A DNA stretch of 49,842 nucleotides, taken from Streptomyces sp. DI166. Its GTDB lineage: Bacteria > Actinomycetota > Actinomycetes > Streptomycetales > Streptomycetaceae. The notes below the pieces were generated by a model. The model saw only the letters and a program-made list of their open reading frames with translations, was not told the DNA's origin and did no database searches. Location: contig NZ_FLSP01000067.1 in the NCBI RefSeq assembly GCF_900091315.1, positions 1 to 49,842 of the forward strand. The letters are read 5' to 3'. The translations under genes were made by a program, and so were the position numbers. This document shows positions 15,879-23,969 of the stretch, one piece after another (the first letter of the stretch is position 1; the number at the start of each line of letters is the position of its first letter).

Positions 15879-16874
15879 CTATTCCCCCGGGTACCGCACG
15901 CCGATCCGGTCCCGGATCGCGTCCAGCGTGCGCATCACCGCGAGGGTGCCGTCCAGGGGGACCAGCGGGGACTCCGTCTCGCCCGCCCGCAGCGCGCGCA
16001 TCACCTCGATGGCCTCGTGGCGCATGCTGGTGCGGGGGCCGTCGGCGGAGTCGGCGAGGAACTTCTCCGGGTCGCGTCCGTCGCGGTGGAGGACGAAGTG
16101 GTCCGGGAAGAAGAAGCCGTGCGGGATGTCGATACGGCCCTGGGAGCCGGTCACCGAGGCCGCCGTCGCCGTGCCGCCGACGATGGAGCAGTGCACCGAA
16201 GCGAGAGCGCCGCTCTCCCAGGAGAGCACCGCACCTGTCTGGAGATCGACGCCCTCGTCGGAGAGCGCTGCTCTCGCCGTGATGTCCGAGGGCTCACCGA
16301 GCAGCAACTGCGCGAACGACACCGGGTAGACGCCGAGATCGAGCAGCGCGCCCCCGCCCTGCGCGGGGTCGCGCAGCCGGTGCGAGGCCGGGAAGGGACC
16401 GGCGATCCCGAAGTCCGCCGACACACTGCGCACCTCGCCGATCGCCCCGTCGTCCACCAGCGCCTTCAGCCTGCGGACCATCGGGTTGCAGTACATCCAC
16501 ATTGCCTCCATCAGGAAGCGCCCGCGATCCCGTGCCAGGGCGACCAGTTCCTCCGCCTCGCGCAGGTTCAGTGTGAACGGCTTCTCGCACAGCACGTTCC
16601 GCCCGGCCTCCAGGCACAGGCCCGCCGCCGCGCGGTGCGCCGAGTGCGGGGTGGCGACGTAGACGACATCGATGTCCTCGTCCGCCGCCAGCGACTCCCA
16701 GTCGCCGTAGGCCCGGCCGATCCCGAACCGCTCCGCGAAGGCGTCCGCCGACGCCTGCGAGCGCGAGGCCACCGCGACCACCTCGGCGTCCGGCAGGTCC
16801 ACCAGATCCGCCGCGAACGTGGCCGCGATTCCCCCGGTCGCCAGGATCCCCCAGCGCACCCTCTGCTCCACCAT
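15879..16874 (-). CDS. Gfo/Idh/MocA family oxidoreductase
   Basis: A 331-residue NAD(P)-dependent oxidoreductase. The Rossmann motif is the slightly unusual GILATGGIAATFAADL; the conserved CEKPF lysine motif follows strand 5, and the C-terminal domain has ALLDLGVYPVSFAQLLLG with the expected conserved residues. Members act on sugars, inositols or trans-dihydrodiols; the sequence does not decide between them. The ATG at 16874 sits after an AGG site. It is divergent from the Bcr/CflA transporter across an 88-base gap that must hold both promoters. Confidence 0.88.
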   Translation of the reverse strand: MVEQRVRWGILATGGIAATFAADLVDLPDAEVVAVASRSQASADAFAERFGIGRAYGDWESLAADEDIDVVYVATPHSAHRAAAGLCLEAGRNVLCEKPFTLNLREAEELVALARDRGRFLMEAMWMYCNPMVRRLKALVDDGAIGEVRSVSADFGIAGPFPASHRLRDPAQGGGALLDLGVYPVSFAQLLLGEPSDITARAALSDEGVDLQTGAVLSWESGALASVHCSIVGGTATAASVTGSQGRIDIPHGFFFPDHFVLHRDGRDPEKFLADSADGPRTSMRHEAIEVMRALRAGETESPLVPLDGTLAVMRTLDAIRDRIGVRYPGE

Positions 16875-16962
16875 CCTCGAACCCCACCCTTGCTTTACTG
16901 ACCCTCGGCACTGTGTTCGAGCTGAGAGCATAGGTGGCGGATCGCGAAAAGAGGGAGGGCAC

Positions 16963-18297
16963 ATGCCCGAGAGCGGGGCGTGCGAGGCATCCGCATCGAA
17001 CGGCGAGACAAGCACGGCCAAGGGGGCGCGGGCGGCCGCACCGAGCAGCGCGGGCGGTGCCGTACGGCGGACATCGCTGCTGGTCACCTTTATCCTCGGC
17101 GGGCTGACCGCCACGCCCCCGCTGGCGATGGACATGTACCTCCCGGCCCTCCCGCAGGTCACCGGGGCCCTCGGTGCGCCCGCCGCGACCGTCCAGCTCA
17201 CCCTCACCACCTGCCTGGCCGGAATGGCGCTCGGGCAGTTGGTGGTCGGCCCGATGAGCGACCGCTGGGGGCGCAGGCGTCCCCTTCTCATCGGGCTCGC
17301 CGTGTACGTCCTCGCCACCGCGCTGTGCGCGCTCGCGCCCACGGTGGAGTTCCTGGTCGCCTTCCGGCTGGCCCAGGGGCTCGCGGGCGCCGCCGGGATC
17401 GTCATCGCGCGGGCCGTCGTACGCGACCTCTACGACGGCGTGGCGATGGCCCGCTTCTTCTCCACCCTCATGCTGATCTCCGGCGTCGCGCCGATCGTGG
17501 CGCCGCTCATCGGCGGGCAGATCCTGCGGGTGACGGACTGGCGGGGCGTGTTCGTCGTGCTGACCGTCGTGGGCGCGCTGCTGGCCGTACTGGTGTGGGC
17601 GCGGCTGCCCGAGACCCTCGACCCGGCCGATCGGCACCAGGGCGGCGGGCGCGAGGCGCTGCGCTCGATGCGCGGGCTGCTCGCCGACCGTGTCTTCGCC
17701 GGGTACATGCTGACCGGCGGGTTCGCCTTCGCGGCGCTGTTCGCGTACATCTCGGCCTCGCCGTTCGTGGTGCAGGAGATCTACGGCGCCTCCCCGCAGA
17801 CGTTCAGCCTGCTGTTCGGGCTGAACTCCGTCGGGCTGGTGATCGTGGGTCAGATCAACGGCAAGGTGCTGGTCGGCCGGGTGAGCCTGGACGCCGTACT
17901 GGCCACGGGGCTCGGCGTGGTGCTGCTGGCGGCGGTCGGGCTGCTGCTGATGGCGGCCGGGGTGTTCGGCGAGGTGGGTCTGGTGCCGGTGGCGGCGGCG
18001 CTGTTCGTGCTGATGTCCGCCATGGGTGTGACCATGCCCAACACGCAGACCCTCGCGCTGCTGCGCACCAAGCGGGCCGCAGGCAGCGCCTCCGCGCTGC
18101 TCGGTACGACGTCCTTCCTGGTCGGCGCGGTGGCGTCGCCGCTGGTGGGGGTGGCCGGTGAGGACACCGCCGTGCCGATGGCCGTCGTCCAACTGGTGGC
18201 CGCACTGGTGGCGGTGGGCTGCTTCGTGGGAATGTGCCGTCCCTGGAGCAGGCGGTCCGGCGTGGAGGGATCCGGCGTGGAGGGAGCGGAGAGCTGA
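16963..18297 (+). CDS. Bcr/CflA family multidrug efflux MFS transporter
   Basis: A 444-residue 12-TM drug:H+ antiporter. A 35-residue disordered N-tail precedes TM1 with the Bcr/CflA motif LTATPPLAMDMYLPALP; motif A is GPMSDRWGRRRPLL and motif C-like glycine repeats follow (ISGVAPIVAPLIGG). The start at 16963 follows GAGGGAGGG. The last 64 bases overlap the next gene, a serine hydrolase, so the two are probably co-translated. Substrates of the family include bicyclomycin and chloramphenicol; the substrate here is unknown. Confidence 0.9.
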   Translation: MPESGACEASASNGETSTAKGARAAAPSSAGGAVRRTSLLVTFILGGLTATPPLAMDMYLPALPQVTGALGAPAATVQLTLTTCLAGMALGQLVVGPMSDRWGRRRPLLIGLAVYVLATALCALAPTVEFLVAFRLAQGLAGAAGIVIARAVVRDLYDGVAMARFFSTLMLISGVAPIVAPLIGGQILRVTDWRGVFVVLTVVGALLAVLVWARLPETLDPADRHQGGGREALRSMRGLLADRVFAGYMLTGGFAFAALFAYISASPFVVQEIYGASPQTFSLLFGLNSVGLVIVGQINGKVLVGRVSLDAVLATGLGVVLLAAVGLLLMAAGVFGEVGLVPVAAALFVLMSAMGVTMPNTQTLALLRTKRAAGSASALLGTTSFLVGAVASPLVGVAGEDTAVPMAVVQLVAALVAVGCFVGMCRPWSRRSGVEGSGVEGAES

Positions 18298-19424
18298 GCG
18301 CACCGAAACTGCGCGCCGGCACACCGGAGCGGGCGGGTCTGGACCCCGGGGAACTCGGGCACCTGGTCCGCGAGGTGCACGACCTGACCGCGGGCGAACG
18401 GCCCTGGGCGGCGGGCGCGGTGGTGATCGCCGGACGCGGCCCCTGCGTGGCCGTGGAGGAGGCGGCGGGCTGGGCGGTCCGCTACGCCTCGTACGACCCG
18501 GAGACGGACAGGGGAGTGGAACTCCCGCCCTCGGCGCGGGTCCCGATGACCGTGGGCACCGCTTTCGACCTGGCCTCCGTGACGAAGCTGTTCACCGCCG
18601 TGGCCGCGGTGCAGCAGATCGAGCGCGGGACGCTCGGGGTGGACGCGGAGGTCGGGGCGTACCTGCCGGACTTCCGGGGCGCGGCGCGGTACGGGGTGAC
18701 GGTACGGCAGCTGCTGACGCACACCTCGGGGCTGCGGCCCGAACTCCCGCTGTACGACTGCGCGGACGACGAGGAACGGCTGGCGCGACTGCGGGCGGAG
18801 GTGCCGATCGGGGTGCCGGGCACGTACTGCTACTCCGACCTCAACATGCTGCTCCTCCAGCACGTCCTGGAGCGCATCACCGGGCGCGGCCTGGACACCC
18901 TGATCCACGACGGGATCACCCGCCCCCTCGGCATGACCTCCACCCACTTCGGCCCGTGCCCCGGCGCGGCGGCCACGGAGGACCAGCGGCGGCCGTGGGC
19001 CAAGGCGGACCGGGGGATGCTGCGGGGCGTCGTCCACGACGAGAACGCCTGGGCGCTCGGCGGCGTGGCGGGCCACGCGGGCCTGTTCTCCACCGCCCGC
19101 GACCTGGCGATCTTCTGCCGGACCCTGCTGTCCGGCGGCTCCTACGGCCCCGCGCGCATCCTGGGCCCCGACTTCGTGGAACTCCTCCTCGACCCCCCGG
19201 GCCTGGGCTTCGCCCTGGACCAGGAGTGGTTCATGGGGGAACTGGCGGGACGGGGAGCCGCGGGCCACACGGGCTTCACCGGCACGATGCTGCTCCTGGA
19301 CCGGGCGACGGACACGTTCCTGGTCCTGCTGGCGACCACGGTGCACCCGAGGCGCAGGCCGGCCGACAACCGGCCGCGTGCGGCAGCGGCGACTCGCGTG
19401 GCACGGGCCGTGCGGGAGAGGTGA
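18234..19424 (+). CDS. beta-lactamase-fold serine hydrolase
   Basis: A 396-residue penicillin-binding-protein-like hydrolase of the class C beta-lactamase/esterase family. Catalytic SxxK is SVTK in DLASVTKLFT, the YxN-type motif is YSD (followed by LN), and the third motif is HTG in GHTGFTG. No signal peptide is present, so it is probably cytoplasmic, unlike true beta-lactamases. GTG start at 18234, overlapping the Bcr/CflA gene by 64 bases. Pairing with a drug exporter hints at modification plus export of a compound, but this is inference. Confidence 0.85.
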   Translation: MPSLEQAVRRGGIRRGGSGELSAPKLRAGTPERAGLDPGELGHLVREVHDLTAGERPWAAGAVVIAGRGPCVAVEEAAGWAVRYASYDPETDRGVELPPSARVPMTVGTAFDLASVTKLFTAVAAVQQIERGTLGVDAEVGAYLPDFRGAARYGVTVRQLLTHTSGLRPELPLYDCADDEERLARLRAEVPIGVPGTYCYSDLNMLLLQHVLERITGRGLDTLIHDGITRPLGMTSTHFGPCPGAAATEDQRRPWAKADRGMLRGVVHDENAWALGGVAGHAGLFSTARDLAIFCRTLLSGGSYGPARILGPDFVELLLDPPGLGFALDQEWFMGELAGRGAAGHTGFTGTMLLLDRATDTFLVLLATTVHPRRRPADNRPRAAAATRVARAVRER

Positions 19425-19561
19425 CACGGGGGACGACGGGGGGCGGGGCGTGGAGAGGCGGGGCGCCGGCCGTCGCGTCGCGTACCCGTGCCGCGCGCAC
19501 CGCCGCGTACCGGCTCGCCAGCCCCGTCAGTTCGACCGGCGGGCCGGAATAGAATCGCCGG

Positions 19562-20584
19562 GTGAACGACCCCGGGGCCTCGGCCGAGACATTGCGTACC
19601 GCTCTTGACGGGCTGCTGGACGGGCTTCCGGCTCGGCAGGCCGGGGCCGCGGTGGAGCGGCTGATCGCCAACTACCGTGGGGCCACGCCCACCGACGCGC
19701 CCATCCTCCGGGACCGTGCCGATGTCGCCGCCTACGCCGCGTACCGGATGCCCGCCACCTTCGAGGCGGTGCGGGCCGCGCTGGAGGCGCTCGCGGAAGC
19801 CGCCCCCGAGTGGGTGCCGGGCAGTCACGTCGATGTCGGCGGCGGTACCGGCGCCGCGACCTGGGCCGTCGGCGCCACCTGGCCCGGCCCGCGCCCCGTC
19901 ACCGTGCTCGACTGGGCCGAGCCCGCGCTCGCCCTCGGGCGGGAGATCGCCGCCGCCAGCCCCGACCTGCGGGACGTCCGTTGGCAGCGCTCTCGTATCG
20001 GATCGGCGCTCTCCATCGAGAGCACTGATCTCGTCACCGTTTCCTACGTGCTCAACGAGCTCCCCGAGACCGACCGCGCCACCCTCGTCGACACCGCCGC
20101 CTCCGTCGCGCAGGCCGTCGTCATCGTCGAGCCCGGCACCCCCGACGGATACACCCGGATCATCGAGGCCCGGGAACGGCTCGTCGCCGCCGGTTTCCGG
20201 ATCGCCGCCCCCTGCCCCCACAGCGCCGCCTGCCCCATCGTCCCCGGCGCCGACTGGTGCCACTTCTCGGCGCGGGTCAGCCGCTCCTCCCTGCACCGCC
20301 AGGTCAAGGGCGGCTCCCTCGCCTACGAGGACGAGAAGTTCGCCTACGTCGCCGCCGTACGCTTCCCGGTCACCCCCGCCCCCGCCCGGATCGTCCGCAA
20401 ACCGCAGATCCGCAAGGGTCAGGTCCTCCTCGACCTCTGCGAGACCGGGACCGGGGCCGGGACCGGGACCGGGACCGAGGCCAAACCCGCTCTCGCCCGC
20501 ACCACCGTCACCAAGCGCCACGGCGACCTCTACAAGTCCGCCCGCGACGCCGACTGGGGCGATCCCTGGCCCCCGGCCGACTAG
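19562..20584 (+). CDS. Rsm22-like methyltransferase
   Basis: A 340-residue SAM-dependent methyltransferase of the Rsm22 family. The SAM motif is HVDVGGGTGAATWAV, followed by VTVLDWAEPAL; near the C-terminus lies the cysteine-rich CPHSAACPIVPGADWCHF block characteristic of Rsm22, proposed to bind an Fe-S cluster. Family members act in (mito)ribosomal small-subunit assembly. An in-frame GGGACC-type hexamer array (about 20440-20480) encodes a Gly-Thr linker. GTG start at 19562. Confidence 0.82.
   Translation: MNDPGASAETLRTALDGLLDGLPARQAGAAVERLIANYRGATPTDAPILRDRADVAAYAAYRMPATFEAVRAALEALAEAAPEWVPGSHVDVGGGTGAATWAVGATWPGPRPVTVLDWAEPALALGREIAAASPDLRDVRWQRSRIGSALSIESTDLVTVSYVLNELPETDRATLVDTAASVAQAVVIVEPGTPDGYTRIIEARERLVAAGFRIAAPCPHSAACPIVPGADWCHFSARVSRSSLHRQVKGGSLAYEDEKFAYVAAVRFPVTPAPARIVRKPQIRKGQVLLDLCETGTGAGTGTGTEAKPALARTTVTKRHGDLYKSARDADWGDPWPPAD
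20440..20480 (+). repeat. in-frame GGGACC hexanucleotide array
   Basis: About five imperfect GGGACC units (one is GGGGCC) sit inside the Rsm22-like gene, encoding a Gly-Thr-Gly-Ala-Gly-Thr linker. The period of six keeps the frame, so copy-number change would alter only linker length. Confidence 0.7.
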
Positions 20585-20595
20585 AGACCCCGCTG

Positions 20596-20614
20596 ACGAG
20601 ACGCACCGTCTTGT
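20596..20614. promoter_or_regulatory. inverted repeat before TetR gene, possible autoregulatory operator
   Basis: acgagacg (20596-20603) and cgtcttgt (20607-20614) pair in 7 of 8 positions around a 3-base centre. It overlaps the -35 area of a putative promoter whose -10 (TAAATT, 20622-20627) is seven bases before the TetR ATG, which also suggests a leaderless mRNA. Confidence 0.5.
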
Positions 20615-20634
20615 CGGCTGCTAAATTCGGACCC

Positions 20635-21237
20635 ATGGCCAAGAACGTCGCCCCCGACTCCACCCGCCGCAGCGAGAAGTCGCGCCGCGCCATCTACGAC
20701 GCCGCCCTCGCCCTCGTCGGGGAGGTCGGGTATCCGAAGACGACCATCGAGGGGATCGCCGCCCGGGCCGGAGTCGGCAAGCAGACGATCTACCGCTGGT
20801 GGTCGTCCAAGGCCGAGGTGCTGATGGAGGCCTTCCTCGACCTCGGGGAGCAGGCCGGGGGCGAGTCGTACGCCATTCCCGACACCGGCGACCTCGCCGC
20901 CGACCTCAAGGCCGTCCTCCGCGCCACCGTCGACGAACTGAAGGACCCCCGCTTCGAGGTACCCTCGCGCGCCCTCGCCGCCGAAGGTGTCGTCAACGAG
21001 GAGCTGGGCCGGAAATTCGTCGAGAAACTGCTCGAACCCTCGCTCCAGCTCTACGTCGCCCGCCTGCGCTCCGCCCAGCAGGCCGGAGACGTACGCCCCG
21101 AGATCGACCCCCGCATCGCCCTCGAACTGTTCGTCTCCCCGCTCGCCCAGCGCTGGCTGCAGTACTCCGGGCCCATCTCCTACGAGTACACCGACACCCT
21201 CGTCGACTACGCCCTGTACGGACTCGCGCCCCGCTGA
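20635..21237 (+). CDS. TetR/AcrR family transcriptional regulator
   Basis: A 200-residue repressor with an N-terminal helix-turn-helix (TTIEGIAARAGVGKQTIYRWWSSKAEVLMEAF) and a ligand domain of the C-terminal type that ends LVDYALYGLAPR. The ATG at 20635 lacks a ribosome site but has TAAATT seven bases upstream, consistent with a leaderless transcript. The inverted repeat at 20596-20614 is a likely self-operator. No clear target gene adjoins; the prim-pol-like gene downstream is the nearest. Ligand unknown. Confidence 0.88.
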   Translation: MAKNVAPDSTRRSEKSRRAIYDAALALVGEVGYPKTTIEGIAARAGVGKQTIYRWWSSKAEVLMEAFLDLGEQAGGESYAIPDTGDLAADLKAVLRATVDELKDPRFEVPSRALAAEGVVNEELGRKFVEKLLEPSLQLYVARLRSAQQAGDVRPEIDPRIALELFVSPLAQRWLQYSGPISYEYTDTLVDYALYGLAPR

Positions 21238-21395
21238 GTGAGGCACCGCACACCATAAATCGTGGCAAAGCATGTGATGACGGTTGATCCCCGCCTCGTC
21301 CCACCTACCCCTGTTGTCTGCTACGGCCCCCCGGAGCGCACGATGGTGGGACGATAAGGCATGCTGTTCCGCACGACAGCGAGGCGAGGGGATAG

Positions 21396-22127
21396 ATGAG
21401 CGCGGAGTTCGGCGACCGGAGTCTGACGGGCAAACTCTCGCGGTGGCTGCGCCGCCGCCCCGAGCAGGCCGCCGACGACGGCGGCCGAGAGGTCCTGCTG
21501 CTCGCCGCCGCCTCCGCCGGACTGCCGCTCGCCCCCGCCGCTCACCCGGCCCCCGGCTACGGCTGCTCCTGCGACCGCGTCGGCTGTCCCACCCCCGGCC
21601 GGCACCCGGTGTCGTTCGCCTGGCAGACGCAGTCCACCACCGACCGCGCCCAGATCGAGCGCTGGGCCCGCCACCAGCCGCAGGCCAACTTCATTACCGC
21701 CACCGGCATGACCCACGACGTGCTCGACGTCCCCCTCGACGCCGGCCGCGAGGCCCTCGACCGCCTCCTCGAAGCGGGCGTCGAGGTCGGCCCGGTCGCC
21801 GAGAGCGACGACGGCCGCATGCTCTTCTTCACCCTCACCCGCGGCACCCCCGAGGACGAGGACGAGTGGTGGCCCTGCGAGCTGGACTGCCACCCCGAGA
21901 CCATGGACGAGCACCCGGGCCTGCGCTGGCACTGCCGCGGCTCCTACGTCCTCGTACCGCCCGCCCGGCTCCCCGGCGACGACCAGGGCGTGCGCTGGGT
22001 ACGCGGCCCCGAGCATCCGCTGCCGGACCCGCTCAGCCTGCTGGAGGTCCTCACCGACGCCGGCGCCCGGCACGTCGGCCAGGACAGCGACGACCACGCC
22101 CACACCGCCTGGCCCACCCGGCGCTGA
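21396..22127 (+). CDS. bifunctional primase/polymerase (prim-pol)-like protein
   Basis: A 243-residue protein with the N-terminal prim-pol pattern common in Streptomyces: LLLAAASAGLPLAPAAHP, a Cys-rich CSCDRVGC segment, GRHP, and WARHQPQANFITATG. The expected catalytic acidic pair (DxD) after GMTHDVLDV is present only in degenerate form, so polymerase activity is uncertain. Stand-alone chromosomal copies without a helicase domain are known but their function is not. It is separated from TetR by 158 bases and converges on the lipoprotein gene. Confidence 0.65.
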   Translation: MSAEFGDRSLTGKLSRWLRRRPEQAADDGGREVLLLAAASAGLPLAPAAHPAPGYGCSCDRVGCPTPGRHPVSFAWQTQSTTDRAQIERWARHQPQANFITATGMTHDVLDVPLDAGREALDRLLEAGVEVGPVAESDDGRMLFFTLTRGTPEDEDEWWPCELDCHPETMDEHPGLRWHCRGSYVLVPPARLPGDDQGVRWVRGPEHPLPDPLSLLEVLTDAGARHVGQDSDDHAHTAWPTRR

Positions 22128-22137
22128 CCCGGCGGCG

Positions 22138-23133
22138 CTACTCGCCCTTCGCGCCGGTCAGACCCTCGATCCGGCCCAGCACCGACACCGTGTCCGTGCC
22201 CCTCATCGGGTCGAGCGCCACCTCGTTGGAGACGAACTCCATCGTCAGCGACTGCTTGATCTCGCCCTTCGTGAGCGCCCGCACGTTCTTGTTCGGGGTC
22301 GGCACCGAGGTGCCCGGGGCGGCCGTCTGCTTCTGGAAGTGACGCGTGGTGAAGAACACCAGCGCCCCGCCGTCCGCCGTGCGCAGCGCCAGCGGCTGGT
22401 AGTCGCCCGCGGTGAGCGGCTCGTCGATGTACTGCGTGACCAGGCCCGGCCGTTCGGCGCTCTGCTCGCGCTTCTCGCGCCAGCCGGTGGTGTGGCTGCC
22501 GTCCGCGAAGGACCGCCCGCCGTCCTTGAGGTAGTCCGTGTAGCGCTTGCTCAAGTCCTGTGGCGGTATGGCCAGTTCGGCGGTGTTGGGGTCCACCGCC
22601 TCGGCCCAGCCGTCCGTGTCCTTCTTGAACTCCGGCAGATCGTCCGGCGCCACCAGCGTCAGGTACGCGACCTCCCACGGCGCGTCCAGCGCGTCCCGGG
22701 TGAACACCAGCAGCCAGCGGGAGTCACCGCCGCGGTTGCCCTTGGCGTTCGCCAGGAACCAGCGCGGCCAGCCCGGCTTCTTCGGGATCGTGAACTCGGC
22801 GTCGGTGAACTCCAGGGGCGAGTGCGCGGAGTTGCCGTTCGGGTTGTTCGCCCGGCCCGCCTTCAGCCGTGCCTCGTCGATGTCCCCGAGCGCGCCGGTG
22901 ACATGGTCGGCGTCCAGGGAGCTGTCGTACGCCTTGTCGGCCGCGTTGTAGGCGGTCGTGAACTCCTTGAGGGCCTCGGCGGCCTCCGCCCGGGTGGCCG
23001 CGGGGATCATCTCGTTCTCCCCGTGGACCACCACGCACCCGCTCGCCGTCAACGACAAAGCGGTCACGGAGGCCGCTACCAGCATCCTCCGGTCAAGACT
23101 GCTCAGCCTGCGAGGGCCGCGATCCGTGCTCAT
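22138..23133 (-). CDS. lipoprotein coupled to efeU
   Basis: A 331-residue protein with a lipoprotein signal (MLVAASVTALSLTASGC; Cys at about 33), so it should sit on the outer face of the membrane. The mature part has no domain I recognise. Its start lies 41 bases inside the end of efeU, so translation is probably coupled and it is the last gene of the efeO-efeB-efeU operon. A role in iron uptake is inferred from that position only. Confidence 0.75.
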   Translation of the reverse strand: MSTDRGPRRLSSLDRRMLVAASVTALSLTASGCVVVHGENEMIPAATRAEAAEALKEFTTAYNAADKAYDSSLDADHVTGALGDIDEARLKAGRANNPNGNSAHSPLEFTDAEFTIPKKPGWPRWFLANAKGNRGGDSRWLLVFTRDALDAPWEVAYLTLVAPDDLPEFKKDTDGWAEAVDPNTAELAIPPQDLSKRYTDYLKDGGRSFADGSHTTGWREKREQSAERPGLVTQYIDEPLTAGDYQPLALRTADGGALVFFTTRHFQKQTAAPGTSVPTPNKNVRALTKGEIKQSLTMEFVSNEVALDPMRGTDTVSVLGRIEGLTGAKGE

Positions 23134-23965
23134 CGGGTTGCTCCACCTTCCCCTTCCCGGAGGCGAACCCTACCGGGGCGAGGAACAGCGCGAGTGTCGG
23201 GACCAGGTACAGCAGCCACACCGTGACCTGGAGAACGGTCGGATCGGGCTGGAAGTTGAACACGCCCTTCAGCAGGGTGCCGTACCAACTGTCCGGCGGA
23301 ATCGTCCCGGTGATGTCGAAGGCCTTGTTCGTCAGACCCGGCAGCCAGTCGGCCTCCTGCAGATCGTGGAAGCCGTACGCCAGCACGCCCGCCGCGACCA
23401 CGACCAGCATGCCGCCGGTCCAGGTGAAGAACTTCGCCAGGTTGATCCGCAGCGCGCCCCGGTAGAACAGCCAGCCCATCAGCACCGCGGTGGCCAGGCC
23501 GAGGAGCGCGCCGATCACCGGGTCCGAGGAGCCGTCGCCGGCCGCGCGTACCGACGTCCACACGAACAGCGCCGTCTCCAGGCCCTCCCGGCCGACCGCC
23601 AGGAACGCCGTGGCGACGAGCGCGCCGGTGCCGATCTCCAGGGCGGCGTCCAGCTTGCCGTGCAGTTCGGCCTTCAGGTGCCGGGCGGTGCGGCGCATCC
23701 AGAACACCATCCACGTCACCAGGCCGACCGCCAGGATGGACAGGGTGCCGCCGAGCGCCTCCTGCGCCTCGAACGTCAGCTCCTGGGAGCCGAATTCGAG
23801 GGCGCAGCCGAAGCCCAGGGCGAGCGCCACCGCGATGGCGATACCGGTCCACACCGGCTTCAGCGCGTCCCTGCGGCCGGTCTTGACCAGGTAGGCGACG
23901 AGGATGCAGACGACGAGGCTGGCCTCCAGGCCCTCGCGCAGGCCGATCAGATAGTTCGCGAACAC
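23093..23965 (-). CDS. efeU: EfeU/FTR1 family iron permease
   Basis: A 290-residue, seven-TM iron permease. Both REGLE iron-binding motifs are intact (residues 10-14, REGLEASLV, and 126-130, REGLETALF). In EfeUOB systems the permease imports iron after oxidation or handling by EfeB and EfeO. Here it follows efeB by four bases. The C-terminal tail is hydrophilic (GKGKVEQPDEHGSRPS) and its last 41 bases overlap the lipoprotein gene. Confidence 0.95.
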   Translation of the reverse strand: MFANYLIGLREGLEASLVVCILVAYLVKTGRRDALKPVWTGIAIAVALALGFGCALEFGSQELTFEAQEALGGTLSILAVGLVTWMVFWMRRTARHLKAELHGKLDAALEIGTGALVATAFLAVGREGLETALFVWTSVRAAGDGSSDPVIGALLGLATAVLMGWLFYRGALRINLAKFFTWTGGMLVVVAAGVLAYGFHDLQEADWLPGLTNKAFDITGTIPPDSWYGTLLKGVFNFQPDPTVLQVTVWLLYLVPTLALFLAPVGFASGKGKVEQPDEHGSRPSQAEQS

Positions 23966-23969
23966 GGTC

